Below are positions 1-11,551 of a stretch of 64,000 nucleotides of DNA, piece by piece (position 1 is the first letter of the stretch; each line of letters begins with the position of its first letter). Position numbers and translations under genes: made by a program. Origin of the DNA: Undaria pinnatifida (Eukaryota; Sar; Phaeophyceae; Laminariales; Alariaceae); NCBI GenBank assembly GCA_012845835.1, contig JABAKD010000030.1, forward strand, positions 10,639,805-10,703,804, in the 5' to 3' direction. Under the pieces are notes generated by a model, which was not told the DNA's origin, did no database searches, and saw only the letters and a program-made list of their open reading frames with translations.

Positions 1-58
1 CGTCTCCAGTTTTTGTATACAACGCCCGCATCTAAACACTACGGCATCCCTTTTCTGT

Positions 59-320
59 ACTTCCAATCGTGACACTTGGGCTTAGCAGGCTTTTCAGGGC
101 GATACCATAACACAGGCCCACTCTGATGAGCCATGGAAGAAGAAATATGGAAGATACGATGCGACCTAGAACATAAATCGGGTATGCGATACTTCCAATC
201 GTGACACTTGGGCTTAGCAGGCTTTTCAGGGCGATACCATAACACAGGCCCACTCTGATGAGCCATGGAAGAAGAAATATGGAAGATACGATGCGACCTA
301 GAACATAAATCGGGTATGCG
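59..320. repeat. Perfect 132-bp tandem duplication
   Basis: Two adjacent copies (59-190 and 191-320) look identical by eye, beginning ACTTCCAATCGTGACAC and ending AAATCGGGTATGCG. The lack of divergence means a recent duplication or an assembly artefact. No coding function is recognised; the reading frames running through both copies are a product of the duplication. Confidence 0.9.
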
Positions 321-2799
321 GCTCCTCAATGCCCACTACACACCTCTACCCCGCGAGTAAACCCCAGGGAAGAGCACTAAAAGGATAAAGGGAAACTCCG
401 TTGTAAGAGTGGGGTCGTCAGACGCTGGAGCTACCTCCACAGCTATAGTGACGGGGAGACGAAAGATAAACTAACAAGGTTGTTAAAAGTTTCCCAAGGA
501 GAGCGGGCAGTACTTCTATTATAAATATTAGAACTACATGTCATGCTGCCTGCACGCGGGTCGTACAACTTCTTGTATTATAATACCGGTACCTTGTACA
601 CGATTGTACGTACCAGGTACATGCGTAGCGCGGAGACCGTACAACAAGCAAGACACCGCACACCCTCATTAACGTCCCAGCCGATTTCCTCCAAAACAAG
701 GAGGGCACACGCTACGCAACACGTAGCTCTTTCATATGCTCGACATTTGCAATCTCGTCGTTGTCGTGAAACTCAGCCGGAAAAATCGTCCGAGGGGCGC
801 GAGGGGGCATACATGGTCTTGCGTGTTATAGTACGCGGTAAGGCTTAATAACCCATATAAACCTGTCCTGTGCCATAACCACGAAACCTCAGCTGCTTCG
901 TGTGGCAGGTGCTGTAATGGTTATTTTATATGAAACCACTTTTCCTCCCTGAAGCCCGAAAGAAGTTCACTCCCTGCATCGCTCCACAGCTCTTGCAGTC
1001 GGCCCCGAGAGATTGACACGTGGAGGGTACTGCTGTTACTCTATAGAAGGGCAGTTCGATAGCTCTGAAGCTCTAACAGCAAATGGCTGCTGTCTCGCTG
1101 CCGTGGTAGATGTCGTGAGTACGGCAGCAGCCTTCACACGAAGCAGCATTCGTGGACCTCTCTGTCTGGCAGTTTCGACGTTTATCATAATGCCTGGTAT
1201 TAATAATCGTGTAGTCTACCGATTGCAGTAATCGTAGGATTGTACTCGTAACTCGTAGGATTGTACTCGTAGGATTAGAGTTTGTTGCATCCTTCACTTA
1301 AACTGTCAAGCTCAACTCGCAGGAGCTTTGATCTCTCAGTCCCTACGGACGAGCTGCGATGTCTGGTGATAGTGTACCCTTCAAACCAACGGGGGCATGC
1401 CTGAAATATTTTCTAATTTGCCATGTACCACGGCGCCAAAAAATAGGGCTCATGTCCAGCCTCGCGTGCCCGAATCTCCGCGTCCCGTCTGGAAACTGCA
1501 ATCTCCCCAAAAAAGCAGACCGGCGAACGGTAGAATTGTTTTACACCATCCCCACCCTGTCGTGACTACTACTTGACTACTACTTGCGTGCGGTTCGACC
1601 TGTCTGCTTCCCATGAACGCACACAGCAGTAGTTGACCACAGGTACAAACATCCGCCAAACATCCACCAGCGCGAGTTCCTATCGAGAGTTACAGCAGAT
1701 CTTCGCGCAGACGGTTCAGCATTCCCCTTTCTCGTCGATCGTCGACACGCATCGGATTTTGCAGATGTAAACCAGTGCCAAGACTAGACTACCATCTGGA
1801 CCGTACGCCCGTACCATGGTAACCATTAACAGCAGATGTTTGTCGACCTGGTTAATCGTACGTGGTTCCTGGTACACATTAGATCCAAAAATGTCCGGAG
1901 CCGACTAGCAGCGTGACCAGTAGCAACCCGCAAAACGGGTGCACGAAGGTGTTGCTGTACTTTCAATGTCGACCACTTTATTAATGATAGTTTCACACAT
2001 GCCGCCACAAGAGGCGCAGGGGCATGTGCGGCTCGTAGAGAGCCTTGCGAGTGCGTCCAATGCACTGCCGCCGCTGCTGAATGTCTTGCCTGCTGCACGT
2101 AAATCGACAAATCGTACTCTGTAGCTGGTATAAATATCATTAGGGGCTACACGCTGCTCCAAAGACAAACTCTTATGTACGTTCCAAACGGGGGTTTCAC
2201 GGCGAAAAAACAGGCGCCTGCCACAGAACACGCACACTACGGAGCGACACACATGCCAGGGACAAAAAACAAAGTAGCCACCTCAGAGCAACGGTACAGG
2301 GAATCCTTTGCGCAAGTGTCTTCTCTAGCTCAATGCTCACCAAGCCATCGATGTGGACCTCGTTGATTAATGGTATCTCCTTGATCGGCGCTCGCTCAAC
2401 TGCCTCCGTGCCCCATGCCCCAGTTGACATAGTGCCACTAAGCTCTCGAGCTGAGCACAACAAATACCTCCGACTGCCTGGCTGGTCAGCTGTGCGCAAG
2501 GTCGAGCAACAGAGACAGGGCAGTGGGAGGGGTGAAGGCCGTTTTGCGGGGCAGAAAAAGACACAGCCCCTACTAGTTTCGGCCAATATTTTAATATAAA
2601 CTCCTGCCGACTCAAATTTCAAAATTCTGTGCCGCAAGTTGAAAATTGCCCAAAATTTTTTTTTTTCTGAAATAGTCTACTTCATGACTAAATAGCTATT
2701 CATGACTTGCTCCTCGCTCGGATTATGTGAGAGAGCAGCACAAGGCTGCAAGATTTCTTTTGTCGCCGTCGTTGGAGCAACCACGCAAAATAATTTTTG
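321..2799. other. Gene-free stretch, nothing recognised
   Basis: I see no gene, tRNA or repeat family member here. Short open frames occur on both strands (for example 543-848 + and 2197-2637 -), but they overlap each other and show no motif. It holds one copy of the TACCAGGTA 9-mer (611-619) and a T-run at 2657-2667. Confidence 0.5.
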
Positions 2800-3287
2800 A
2801 TGTTGAGGAGAACAATGATCGTGCAAGTGTCGCTCATCTGCACCGTTGCCGGTGGACGTCCGCTGCCATGCCGAAGCTTGTCCCTGCTATGGAGAGCCCG
2901 ACTGGGAGCTAACGCAGCAGACAAACTGATGCCACTCCGAATGGGAGGTGGAAAAGTTGCTTCTTCTGCTGTGCGGGGACCGTTTGCCTCGTTGAGGCTT
3001 GGTGGCCATTGGCGCCACGCTGCCGGCTCGCAGCTAGCCTGGCGAAAGGGTAGCCACATCCGCAGCGTCATCACCGCCCCGGAGGTCAAGGGAGCCGAGC
3101 AGCAACTGCTGCGGCAGCGGAAGCAACAGCAACAGCAAACGGCGACGGCGAAAGATACCACAGAAGATGCTGGACGGGAGGTGGCAGCCGCAGGGGGCGA
3201 GATCATCAACGACGAAGGAAACGTGATCCGAACGTTCAAACCCGACACCAAGCGGATGTTGAAAATACCTCAAGAGGAATGGCCCAG
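2800..3287 (+). CDS. Probable first coding exon, Arg-rich leader, unknown product
   Basis: An open frame starts at ATG 2800 (an in-frame TAA lies just upstream at 2791) and ends at CAG|GTGAAT, a good splice donor. It gives 162 complete codons plus two bases. The first ~90 residues are rich in Arg, Ala, Ser and Gly, short of acidic residues and contain RMGGGKVASSAVRG, like a mitochondrial or plastid targeting leader. Then comes a Gln-rich stretch (LLRQRKQQQQQ), an acidic stretch and a compact segment containing EIINDEGNVIRTFKPDTKR. I do not recognise the family. The following exon could not be placed with confidence in 3288-4480. If the donor is not used, a stop follows immediately (TGA at 3290). 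Being coding is likely; organelle targeting is inference. Confidence 0.5.
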
Positions 3288-4486
3288 GTGAATCGAATTG
3301 ACAGCGTGTGCAGCCTTGGCCGCTAGCTACATGGAGGTGCTTGGCAGCTTTGCAACCGTCGCGCTATCTTGCTGTGCACACACTCGTATTATACAAAAAG
3401 GTCTGAGGTCTACTAAATACTATTGATACCAGGTAAATACTGCTGCGTTGTTGTTGCATCGCTCGCATACTGCCCACCTCCTATTTTTTATTCTGTGATT
3501 TTTCAATTTTCAAGTTTTTTAACGGTCCATTTGTCCATTCGAGCATGAACACAGCCAGTCAAGCACGCAGACGCAGCGGTGTCGCAAGCGATCATCACGC
3601 GTATAGTGTGGTTTCTGCTATGCCTGTTCTTACGGTAGCGCCCCCTGTGTGGATGCTCTTGGGGTGAGATACCTCGGCGTACTGGTGGCAGTGGCAGTGG
3701 ATGCGGCTCCGAGCTAGCCAGAGCCCGCAGCCGCCGCGAGGACCCGGTCTCGCGACGTGATGAACGCCAGGTATCATTCTTATTGAGGGTCAGGTGGATA
3801 TTCAGGTAAATAATGAAGACCAGAAGAACAGCCTTCGCTGACTTCGACATTTTCGTAAAGCGGATACTGGAAATCTTTGAAAGTGTGGCATGATAGCTGT
3901 TGTAGCAGTGCGGCACGGACACTTATGATAAATACGAGTAGCGAGAGCGCGTGCCCCCCTGCTGGCCCGGAGCATCTATATCTTCGGCAACACACTCTAC
4001 TCGTCGTCGTGTGGCTCTTGGTGCATGATCGATCGCGACACTTCGCGGGTTATACCTTCCGCGTGTTCTTCCAGAAGAGAGGGAGAGGGTAGTCTATACT
4101 TGTATCTAGTGCAAGCACATTCAATTGTCTGTAGCGTTAATATTTAATAATTGTAGTGATCCCCGAACCCAACAAGGTACCTGGTTTCTATGGACTTGTT
4201 AGAGTTGTGCCTGCGTGCCAACCAGAAGCACCGGCACCATCAGACTATAACCATAGCGGCAACCGGCACTGCTCTGTACACTTACACTACTCGTACAAGT
4301 ACCGAGTCTCGTTGTTCCCATCCATCTGTGCCAAACGTTTTCACAGGCACTAGACTATAGCGGGCAACCCGCTCCTACTACAGCTGTCTGCTGTCTGTAT
4401 GATACAACCGGCCCGATACAACCACAAGCAAACGACAAGACAGAACACCAACAAATAACTCACATAGTAGTCTAGACTATATTACA
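3288..4486. other. Putative intron and intergenic sequence
   Basis: This follows the probable donor at 3288. A GC-rich patch at 3640-3770 and several CAG acceptor-like sites (for example before 3555) could hold small exons, but none gave a convincing open frame in the required phase. It contains TACCAGGTA at 3427-3435. Confidence 0.3.
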
Positions 4487-4575
4487 AGTACCAGCAACGC
4501 GGCTTGCAAAGATGAGTATTGACCCTAAATTCGTCGAAATCACACCTGACGTCCTTCAAACATTTTCATAAAATA
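4487..4575 (-). repeat. Rep-A copy (short form)
   Basis: Read on the minus strand this gives GACGTCAGGTGTGATTTCGACG followed by ACTCATCTTTGCAAGCCGCG, the core of the Rep-A family. The core contains GTGAGTTCGA in better copies, which resembles a pol III B box. Confidence 0.75.
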
Positions 4576-5504
4576 CAACGCAAATACAACCACTCGTAGT
4601 CCATACAAAAAAGCTCTTTGTGTTTGCCTGTTTGCACATGATACGATACATACATCACACTTTGAGCATGAAGTGTATGATGTTGATGTGGCGACTTAGT
4701 ACTTCAAGAGTGCAAACGAATACCGGCTACTGGCTGGCTATTAAAAGTAGATGAGAACAACAACAACCAGGGATCTGGACCAGGGACACATATCAGTGAC
4801 CTGGACAAATGGTGCTGGATGTCGATGGGGGTATGATAGAAAAAACGATACGCACACACAGCAGTTAGCAGCAGCACAGGCGCTGGCAAAGCGACCTAAG
4901 AACATCTTATTAGGTTAAATCAGCCTCTACCCAATACGGCTGTCCCCGCCCTCGTCATCATTGCTCGTCATCATTGCTCGTCATCATGGACGAATGAATG
5001 GATGGCGTGCTTGAGCAGTGAGCATGTGTGAGGTGTACTCTTGTTCTTTGCGTTTCTGGGTCGAATAGAATTTCACACCTTCGGAACTCGGCCGTCAGCC
5101 GCCGAAATAGCACAGCATCCGATCCCTTGAACTTCTTCGTTTCGTGATTAAGTTTTAGCAGAGATACGAGAGCGTACCAACTAAACTGGTGTACCTGGTA
5201 TCATGTACCAATCGATAACTCTTTAAAACACGATAGGGCAAAAATTTGATTTAGAGCCAAAAATATAGGCATATCGTCTTTTGTGCCTACGTATCTGCGT
5301 ACCGGAAGTGGTCCTAATTGTTTTTGCACGCTTTCCGTCGACGCAGACTACAACCGCCGTATCCAGAAATCGAGTAAATCAGTGTCTAGAATTCAGTTAC
5401 AAATTACAGGAGTGCAAGCAAATGCAAGCCTTGCACAGCCGCCTCGTGCTGGGTTGTTGGTGTAACCAACGCGTACAGCGAGTACTGACATCTGGTACTT
5501 TTAT
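4576..5504. other. Gene-free stretch
   Basis: No gene recognised. It contains a small direct repeat of TCGTCATCATTGC near 4955-4985 and TACCTGGTA at 5192-5200. Confidence 0.5.
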
Positions 5505-5690
5505 ATATGTTTGTTCCTGGTGGAGGCATGAATTGCGTCAGCTGTGATATATGCGTGTACCACCTTGGGTTGTTTGTGTTTTTCCCACAGGGTATTCCTC
5601 AGCTCCAGAGTGACTGGAGCCTGTCCTGTGACCACGGACTTGATTATTCGAGTTAATGTGAGAACAACAACAGAACAACACTTGCTACCA
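5505..5690 (+). mobile_element. 5'-truncated LINE 3' tail, copy 1
   Basis: This matches the 3' end of the LINE at 11.55-15.27 kb, including the hairpin CTCCAG-AGTGA-CTGGAG at about 5600, the core CCTGTGACCACGGACTTG and the terminal GTTAATGTGAGAACAACAAC with a short CAA-type tail. It is a dead-on-arrival retrotransposed end without coding sequence. Confidence 0.8.
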
Positions 5691-5760
5691 GCGGCCTGAG
5701 ACTCATCTTGAAAAAATCCTTTCAACACGTCACCTGTGAGTTCGACGGGTCGATACTCAT
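5691..5760 (+). repeat. Rep-A copy (short form)
   Basis: It carries CGTCACCTGTGAGTTCGACG and GGTCGATACTCAT, and sits between two LINE tails. Confidence 0.6.
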
Positions 5761-5764
5761 TTCT

Positions 5765-6190
5765 TGTCTTTGCTCTCCTTTCCTTTCCTTTTTCGTTTTT
5801 TCGCTTCCTTGTATCTTCTTTCTTTTCCTCTATCTTCTTTTTTTTTTTTTTTTTCCAATTGACTTACGTCTGTCGTGCGTATTGTATGCGTAGTGATAGG
5901 TACTACGTGCAACATGCACGTGTCAGTCTTTCTTGGGTGGCAAGCGGGATAGTTTTTTTTTCCAGGCGCGAGTAGTGAGACCTATGCAGTATGGACCTGG
6001 CACATCGTAGGCTGACTCCCGATTTCACTTTTATACGTTTCTGGCGGAGGCATGAATTGCGTCAGCTGTGATATAATATGCGTACCACCTTTGGTTTGTG
6101 TTTTTTTCCTGGGGTATTCCTCAGCTCCAGAGTGACTGGAGCCTGTCCTGTGACCACGGACTTGATTATGAGAACAAAAACAACTCACCT
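5765..6190 (+). mobile_element. 5'-truncated LINE 3' UTR, copy 2
   Basis: It begins in the pyrimidine-rich tract (5765-5857) that lies just after the LINE stop codon in the long copy. It then follows the same order: CAATTGACTTACGTCTGTCG, the TGCCAGGTCCA complement, the hairpin CTCCAG-AGTGA-CTGGAG (near 6125), CCTGTGACCACGGACTTG and a degenerate CAA tail (AGAACAAAAACAAC). About 425 bp of 3' UTR is retained. Confidence 0.8.
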
Positions 6191-6573
6191 TTGCAAGCTG
6201 CGTTTGTTGGTACCACTTGTAATATACTGGATGTGGGTGAGTTTTTACATATTTGCAAGCCGCGTGATACACCTCCCGCTCATTTACTATTTTCAATACC
6301 CCGTCGCCAAATATAGCCACATACATCTGACCGCCACCCCTGCTGACACCTTTTGCTGAAGAAGCTTCTCATGACGACTTCTGCTGACACCTTACTGGCG
6401 GCGTGGCAACAACAGTTGACTGTCGACACCTGAACGAGACCTGACCATATGTCTTCCTCTTATTATTGTGGGAACGCATCTATCTATATATCTGTGACAT
6501 CACTCCAATCAATAATGCTTGCCGTGGAATTTGCGACAAATCTACGTTCTGCCTACCTTGTGCTGTTGCCTCA
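6191..6573. other. Gene-free stretch
   Basis: Short sequence between a LINE tail and the 1.25-kb element. CTGCTGACACCTT is repeated near 6340 and 6380. Nothing else is recognised. Confidence 0.5.
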
Positions 6574-7829
6574 CATTAACTCTTGTCAAACATCTAGAGT
6601 CCGTGGTCACACAAGAGGTGCTGGAGCCCTAGGAAGGTCCGAAAAACCAAATGAAATCAAAATTCGTCCGGGAAATACTACGCTTCCCCGCCTAAAAACG
6701 CACGATACGAAGAAGGCGCACAAGTGAAATGATCCAATGTGCAAACTGAACTCACATGGCCGCGGCTATCCACTCAACTACGACAAAGAGTTCCTCCGTT
6801 CCCACAACTAGCCAACTCGCGGCTACAAACTACAGCGGTTGGGCTGCCTGCACCGTACGAACCGCACGGTGATCGTTAGCACAGACGAACGCGCCTGCTG
6901 TCTGGAATGCTGTAAGAGTGACGACCCGCGGGCATGCAGTGAAAAAAGGGCAATCGAACCAAAACCCACCTTACAAATATCAATGATCGCCCCGTCTTTC
7001 CGAGTTATCTGACAGGTTGAAGTGCAGCTACGACGCCCGTGCCTGAAATTTGAAAATTGCGGGGGGTCGTTCCCCATGAAGGGTGGGTATACAACTCTCA
7101 CCAACTCTACAAAATCAGTAACAACGTAAGTAACATGTTGTACTACTGCCTCGTAAAAAACCCTGAAAAAAGACGATCGCTGCTCTCGTGATGATGGTGT
7201 GCGTACGGGTCGTGGGTCTCCGCGTGCCATCCTCGTGCTGTGGTTCTACATGGCCGCCTCATCGCCTCAGCTCACTCGGCCTGCTTATTCGCAGTTGCTC
7301 TCTTTGATGCTCAATTCCAATCGGTTCCCCTTCTCCCCCGTCCCAAAAAACAAAACGCTCCTCGCAGCTTGCGGTGCTGATTTGAAAAACAAAAGTTCTT
7401 GTTCAGGGAGAGTTCAATCCGTCTCTGCCCCGCCCGTAGACGCTCAGTCGCCCTCCTCCTTCGTCGTCGAATCCAGCCTCCTGCCAGCGCAGTTTCCTCC
7501 ACTCAAACCAAGACTGCGCCGTAGTGTGGTTCGTGGTGGCGCCTGCCTCCGCGCACGAGCATCCCGATTAAGCATTGCTGCTCCGCCGCTGCTGCCTAAA
7601 AAGACGCGCGAATCGTAGGTGACCATGCCTAACGTACCACGTACGACCCAACTCTACCGCCACGCCTAAGCCTCGCGGCCACACGCAGCAGCAAGAAGGT
7701 ATCACTCCATGAGGGTGAGTCCGGCCGTACACCCGCCAGAAAGACCCCCCCCACTCGTTACAAGCTTGCTATTATTAATAGGGCATGCCTCGCAGCATGC
7801 CTTACCGAGGCGGCAAGGGGAACGGAGGA
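6574..7829 (-). mobile_element. Rep-C: 1.25-kb retroelement-like repeat, copy A
   Basis: A second copy lies at 8674-9923 in the same orientation with only scattered differences and a 9-bp insertion near 7770. Read on the minus strand, the element ends with TGTGTGACCACGGACTC and GTTAATGTGAGGCAACA, resembling the LINE 3' tail. This argues for a retrotransposed, non-autonomous element. Frames inside are shared by both copies: a minus-strand ATG frame at 6823-7230 starting MARGDPRP, and an Arg-rich frame near 7311-7502. No known domain is seen. CAAATTTCAG before about 7050 and TTTGTAAGGT near 6970 look like a splice acceptor and donor, so a captured exon is possible. Confidence 0.7.
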
Positions 7830-8673
7830 GTACCGATAATTAGAGTAGAGCGCGTATGATATGTAGTACAACATAGTATTTTTTCTTCTATTCAACTTGC
7901 CAATTACGATCGTCGGCTATACGGCTGTTGTTATCTCACCGTAACTCTTGTAAAAAATCTACAGTCGGTGGTCACACAAAGGTGCTGGAGCCCTAGAAAG
8001 ATCCGAAAAACCAAATGAAATAAAAAATCGTGTATAATACTGCGACGGACGACACAATCAATGAGTGACAATGTATCTGATGTCGGATTTTTCCCCGACC
8101 GACACGTCGCCTCTCAAAAAGGAACAGAAGGAAGGCCAAAACGGATTCAGACCCCCCCTCAAGCGTTATGCCAAGTGCCACAGCAGTTGTTGGTGCAGCA
8201 GTGTGCATGGATTATTACTTTCCAGATACGGCAGTAGAAGGCGTCATCGGTCTTTGTCCACACGTTGGTCTATCCCATCCATCATGATGCGTCTCTGTCC
8301 GCACGTTGATCTGTTCTGTGTATCATATTCGGCGTCTATTAAAATCGTGCAGAGAGTTATCTATTTGTTTGTTCGAATTTTAACGTTGGTCCCGGAACGT
8401 CTTGTGGCCTCACGTCCTCTCGTCATGGTAGCCCCTTCTTCGTTTATCCAGCTGTTTTCTGCCTGCCGGTCGAATGGTTCACCATGGCATGAGGCCAAAA
8501 CAAAAGCATGTTGTGCAAAAGTCAGTACAGTAGTTGCATGCAACAGGCCGTGTCAGGCACCTGGTATGATACGTACACTAAAATCTTAGTTGTTGCATAC
8601 CGGTATCACAGACCAGCCAGTGATAAGCAAATTAGTCTGCCGTTGCTTCTCCTTTGTTGTTGTTACTGTCTTA
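7830..8673. other. Spacer between Rep-C copies, with a third Rep-C 3' end
   Basis: At 7939-8030 there is a diverged fragment of the Rep-C 3' end (TCGGTGGTCACACAAAGGTGC, GAAAAACCAAATGAAAT). The rest includes a 174-codon plus-strand frame (8065-8589) with no recognisable motif; I do not call it a gene. Confidence 0.5.
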
Positions 8674-9923
8674 CATTAACTTTTGTCAAACATCTAGAGT
8701 CCGTGGTCACACAAAAGGTGCTGGAGCCCTAGGAAGGTCCGAAAAACCAAATGAAATCAAAATTCGTCCGGGAAATACTACGCTTTCCCGCCTAAAAACG
8801 CACGATACGAAGAAGGCGCACAAGTGAAATGATCCAATGTGCAAACTGAACTCACATGGCCGCGGCTATCCACTCAACTACGACAAAGAGTTCCCCCGTT
8901 CCCACAACTAGCCAACTCGCGGCTACAAACTACAGCGGTTGGGCTGCCTGCACCATACGAACCGCACGATAATCGTGAGCACAGACGAACGCGCCTGCTG
9001 TCTGGAATGCTGTAAGAGTGACGACCCGCGGGCATGCAGTGAAAAAAGGGCAATCGAACCAAAACCCACCTTACAAATATCAATGATCGCCCCGTCTTTC
9101 CGAGTTATCTGACAAGTTGCAGTGCAGCTAGTACGACGCCCGTGCCTGAAATTTGAAAATTGCGGGGGGTCGTTCCCCATGAAGGGTGGGTATACAACTC
9201 TCACCAACTCTACAAAATCAGTAACAACGTAAGTAACATGTTGTACTACTGCCTCGTAAAAAACCCTGAAAAAAGACGATCGCTGCTCTCGTGATGATGG
9301 TGTGCGTGCGGGTCGTGGGTCTCCGCGTGCCATCCTCGTGCTGTGGTTCTCCTTGGTCGCCTCATCGCCTTAGCTCACTCGGCCTGCTTATTCGCAGTTG
9401 CTCTCATTGACGCTCAATTCCAATCGGTTCCCCTTCTCCCCCGTCCCAAAAAACAAAACGCTCCTCGCAGCTTGCGGTGCTGATTTGAAAAACAAAAGTT
9501 CTTGTTCAGGGAGAGTTCAATCCGTCTCTGCCCTGCCCGTAGACGCTCAGTCGCCCTCCTCCTTCGTCGTCGAATCCAGCCTCCTGCCAGCGCAGTTTCC
9601 TCCACTCAAACCAAGACTGCGCCGTAGTGTGGTTCGTGGTGGCGCCTGCCTCCGCGCACGAGCATCCCGATCAAGCATTGCTGCTCCGCCGCTGCTGCCT
9701 AAAAAGACGCGCGAATCGTAGGTGACCATGCCTAACGTACCACGTACGACCCAACTCTACCGCCACGCCTAAGCCTCGCGGCCACACGCAGCAGCAAGAA
9801 GGTATCGCTCCATGAGGGTGAGTCCGGCCGTACACCCGCCAGAAAGACCCCCCCCACTCGTTACAAGCCTGCTAGGGCATGCCTCGCAGCATGCCTTACC
9901 GAGGCGGCAAGGGGAACGGAGGA
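8674..9923 (-). mobile_element. Rep-C: 1.25-kb retroelement-like repeat, copy B
   Basis: Nearly identical to copy A, offset by 2,100 bp. On the minus strand its 3' end reads GTTAATGTAAGACAGTAACAACAACAAAGG, a CAA-type tail like that of the LINE. The tail outside the shared part differs from copy A, as expected for separate insertions rather than one block duplication. The frame at 8923-9333 (-) matches the copy-A frame with a few substitutions. Confidence 0.75.
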
Positions 9924-10010
9924 TTCTACCCCCGCTCTCGATTCTGACGCCATTTTCTCTGCTCTGCTCCAGTCGTCAGTTTACTGCCGTACAAACAAGT
10001 GTAATCGACG

Positions 10011-10359
10011 TTTTTTTTTTTTTTTTCGCACACGTTTACTTTCCAGCTTCTGGACAAGCCGTGGTCACAGGTGTCGTCCCTTCTTCCCCCCGGTTCTTGC
10101 CTTCAATTTTATTGCGCACAGGGTTCAGCAATCCCACTGCTCGTCGATATTTCAGCGAGTGTTGCTAACTCACGCTCTCGCGCTTTCCGCAAGTCAATTT
10201 GTGCGCAAGAAAAAGTCCCCACGAATTCATACGAGTATGCACTGGGGGGTATTCGAACTCACGAAACTGACCTATACCAGGCTCGAGGATAATAACCTGA
10301 TACGCCACCGGGGCGACCGGCTATATCGATATAGACACCTGGTCTGAATGATGATGTTT
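10011..10359 (-). mobile_element. SINE-1, full-length tRNA-derived SINE
   Basis: Read on the minus strand it starts with a tRNA-like head: GCCCCGGTGGCGTATCAGG carries an A-box-like TGGCGTATCAGG, and GTGAGTTCGAATACC is a B-box-like site. A unique body follows (GTGAGTTAGCAACACTCG, CAAGAACCGGGGGGAAG), then CCTGTGACCACGGCTTG and an A-run of 16 (10011-10026 on the plus strand as T). Length is about 335 bp. The head does not fold into a full tRNA, so it is tRNA-derived rather than a tRNA gene. Confidence 0.85.
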
Positions 10360-10703
10360 TTTCCGCAAGTCCAGTTGTGCGCAAGAAAAAGTCCCCACGA
10401 ATTTATACGAGTATGCCCTGGGGGGTATTCGAACTCACGAAACTGACCTATACCAGGCTCGAGGATAACCTGATACGCCGCCGGGGCGACCGGCTATATC
10501 GATATAGACACCTGGTCTGAATGATAATGTTCTTTCCGCAAGTCAATTTGTGCGCAAGAAAAAGTCCCCACGAATTTATACGAGTATGCACTGGGGGGTA
10601 TTCGAACTCACAAAACTGACCTATACCAGGCTCGAGGATAACCTGATACGCCACCGGGGCGACCGGCTATATCGATATAAACACCTGGTCTGAATGATAA
10701 TGT
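10184..10703 (-). repeat. Three tandem copies of the SINE-1 head
   Basis: Units 10184-10359, 10360-10532 and 10533-10703 (about 173-176 bp) each contain the tRNA-like head with the A-box- and B-box-like sites and end at TTTCCGCAAGTC. Only the first unit is joined to a full SINE body and tail. Confidence 0.9.
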
Positions 10704-11395
10704 TGGGGTTTGTTATGAAAAGCCGCGCTGGCATGTCGTTTCTGGGCAATAGCGACTCTTCTAAGTCGATGGCATCTGACAGGAATGACCGCGTGGCCTT
10801 TTGGCAATCGAGGGTCCGGGCAGCGAGCGACTGTGATGATGTGGATGATAGCACTGCAAGAGGTGGATGGTTTGCTTGGCGGGTCGGTCTCTCGCCTGTC
10901 TTGCCTCGTACCGGCATGAATGTCTGCCTGCACCCGAACAGCCGAAAACCACAACAAAAACAAAGGCAGGAGGAACAAAGACAGCAAGAACAGAGACGCG
11001 AACCCAAACAGGACGATTCAAGGTCAGAGGCAAGTCAACATCGTCGATGTTTTTCACAGCTAGCTGTAGTTCCCGTTCCGTGCCGTCTTGAATTTTTCAC
11101 TGACAGACCTGACTTTCGAGTTCACTCGCGTTCAACTCACCCAGAGCACGGTTGGGCAGTCCCAAGAGCTCGATCTGCGACATTTCACCTCGATATTTCA
11201 TTTTGGGAAGTTCATATTTGTAAGCATTGCAGGATTTCAAGCGAGGAGCCCGCCCGCGCCCGCCCTAGATCCGATTGGTTAGACCTGTCGCCCGCACATC
11301 AATACCAGCACAACAAGACGACACGGCTTGTAAGCGGGTTATTTCTCGTGCAAGTGAAGGGCCCACCCGCGCCCGCGATAGATCCAGTTGTTTAG
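10694..11395 (+). CDS. Hypothetical 233-codon open frame
   Basis: This ATG-initiated frame begins inside the last SINE-1 head and runs 233 codons. From about residue 14 it reads MSFLGNSDSSKSMASDRNDR, with a Gln/Glu/Arg-rich middle (RKPQQKQRQEEQRQQEQRRE). It has no known domain, no signal peptide and no membrane segment. Its C-terminal part enters a diverged tandem repeat (11247-11440), and long frames exist on the opposite strand, so a chance frame in GC-rich DNA is quite possible. Confidence 0.25.
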   Translation: MIMLGFVMKSRAGMSFLGNSDSSKSMASDRNDRVAFWQSRVRAASDCDDVDDSTARGGWFAWRVGLSPVLPRTGMNVCLHPNSRKPQQKQRQEEQRQQEQRREPKQDDSRSEASQHRRCFSQLAVVPVPCRLEFFTDRPDFRVHSRSTHPEHGWAVPRARSATFHLDISFWEVHICKHCRISSEEPARARPRSDWLDLSPAHQYQHNKTTRLVSGLFLVQVKGPPAPAIDPVV

Positions 11396-11440
11396 ACTTG
11401 TCTCCCGAAATCTAGCATAGCAAGACAACAGCGCTTGTCC
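11247..11440. repeat. Diverged tandem duplication, ~112-bp period
   Basis: Two copies share CCCGCGCCCGC, TAGATCC, TTAGAC(C/T)TGTC and ACAAGAC(G/A)ACA in the same order. Confidence 0.6.
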
Positions 11441-11551
11441 AACGCATTTCCTCGTTAGTTGTTGCCGTTTCTCCGCAAACGAGACCCGGCTAAAAAATAG
11501 AAATAGGGTACTTCTCAGCCTTTCAGCTCCAGCTCTATTCAGCCCTACGAA

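Noticed and set aside
10184-10703. CRISPR-like spacing of repeats
   Set aside because: The units are ~173 bp tandem SINE heads with no short repeat and unique spacer pattern, in a eukaryotic setting.
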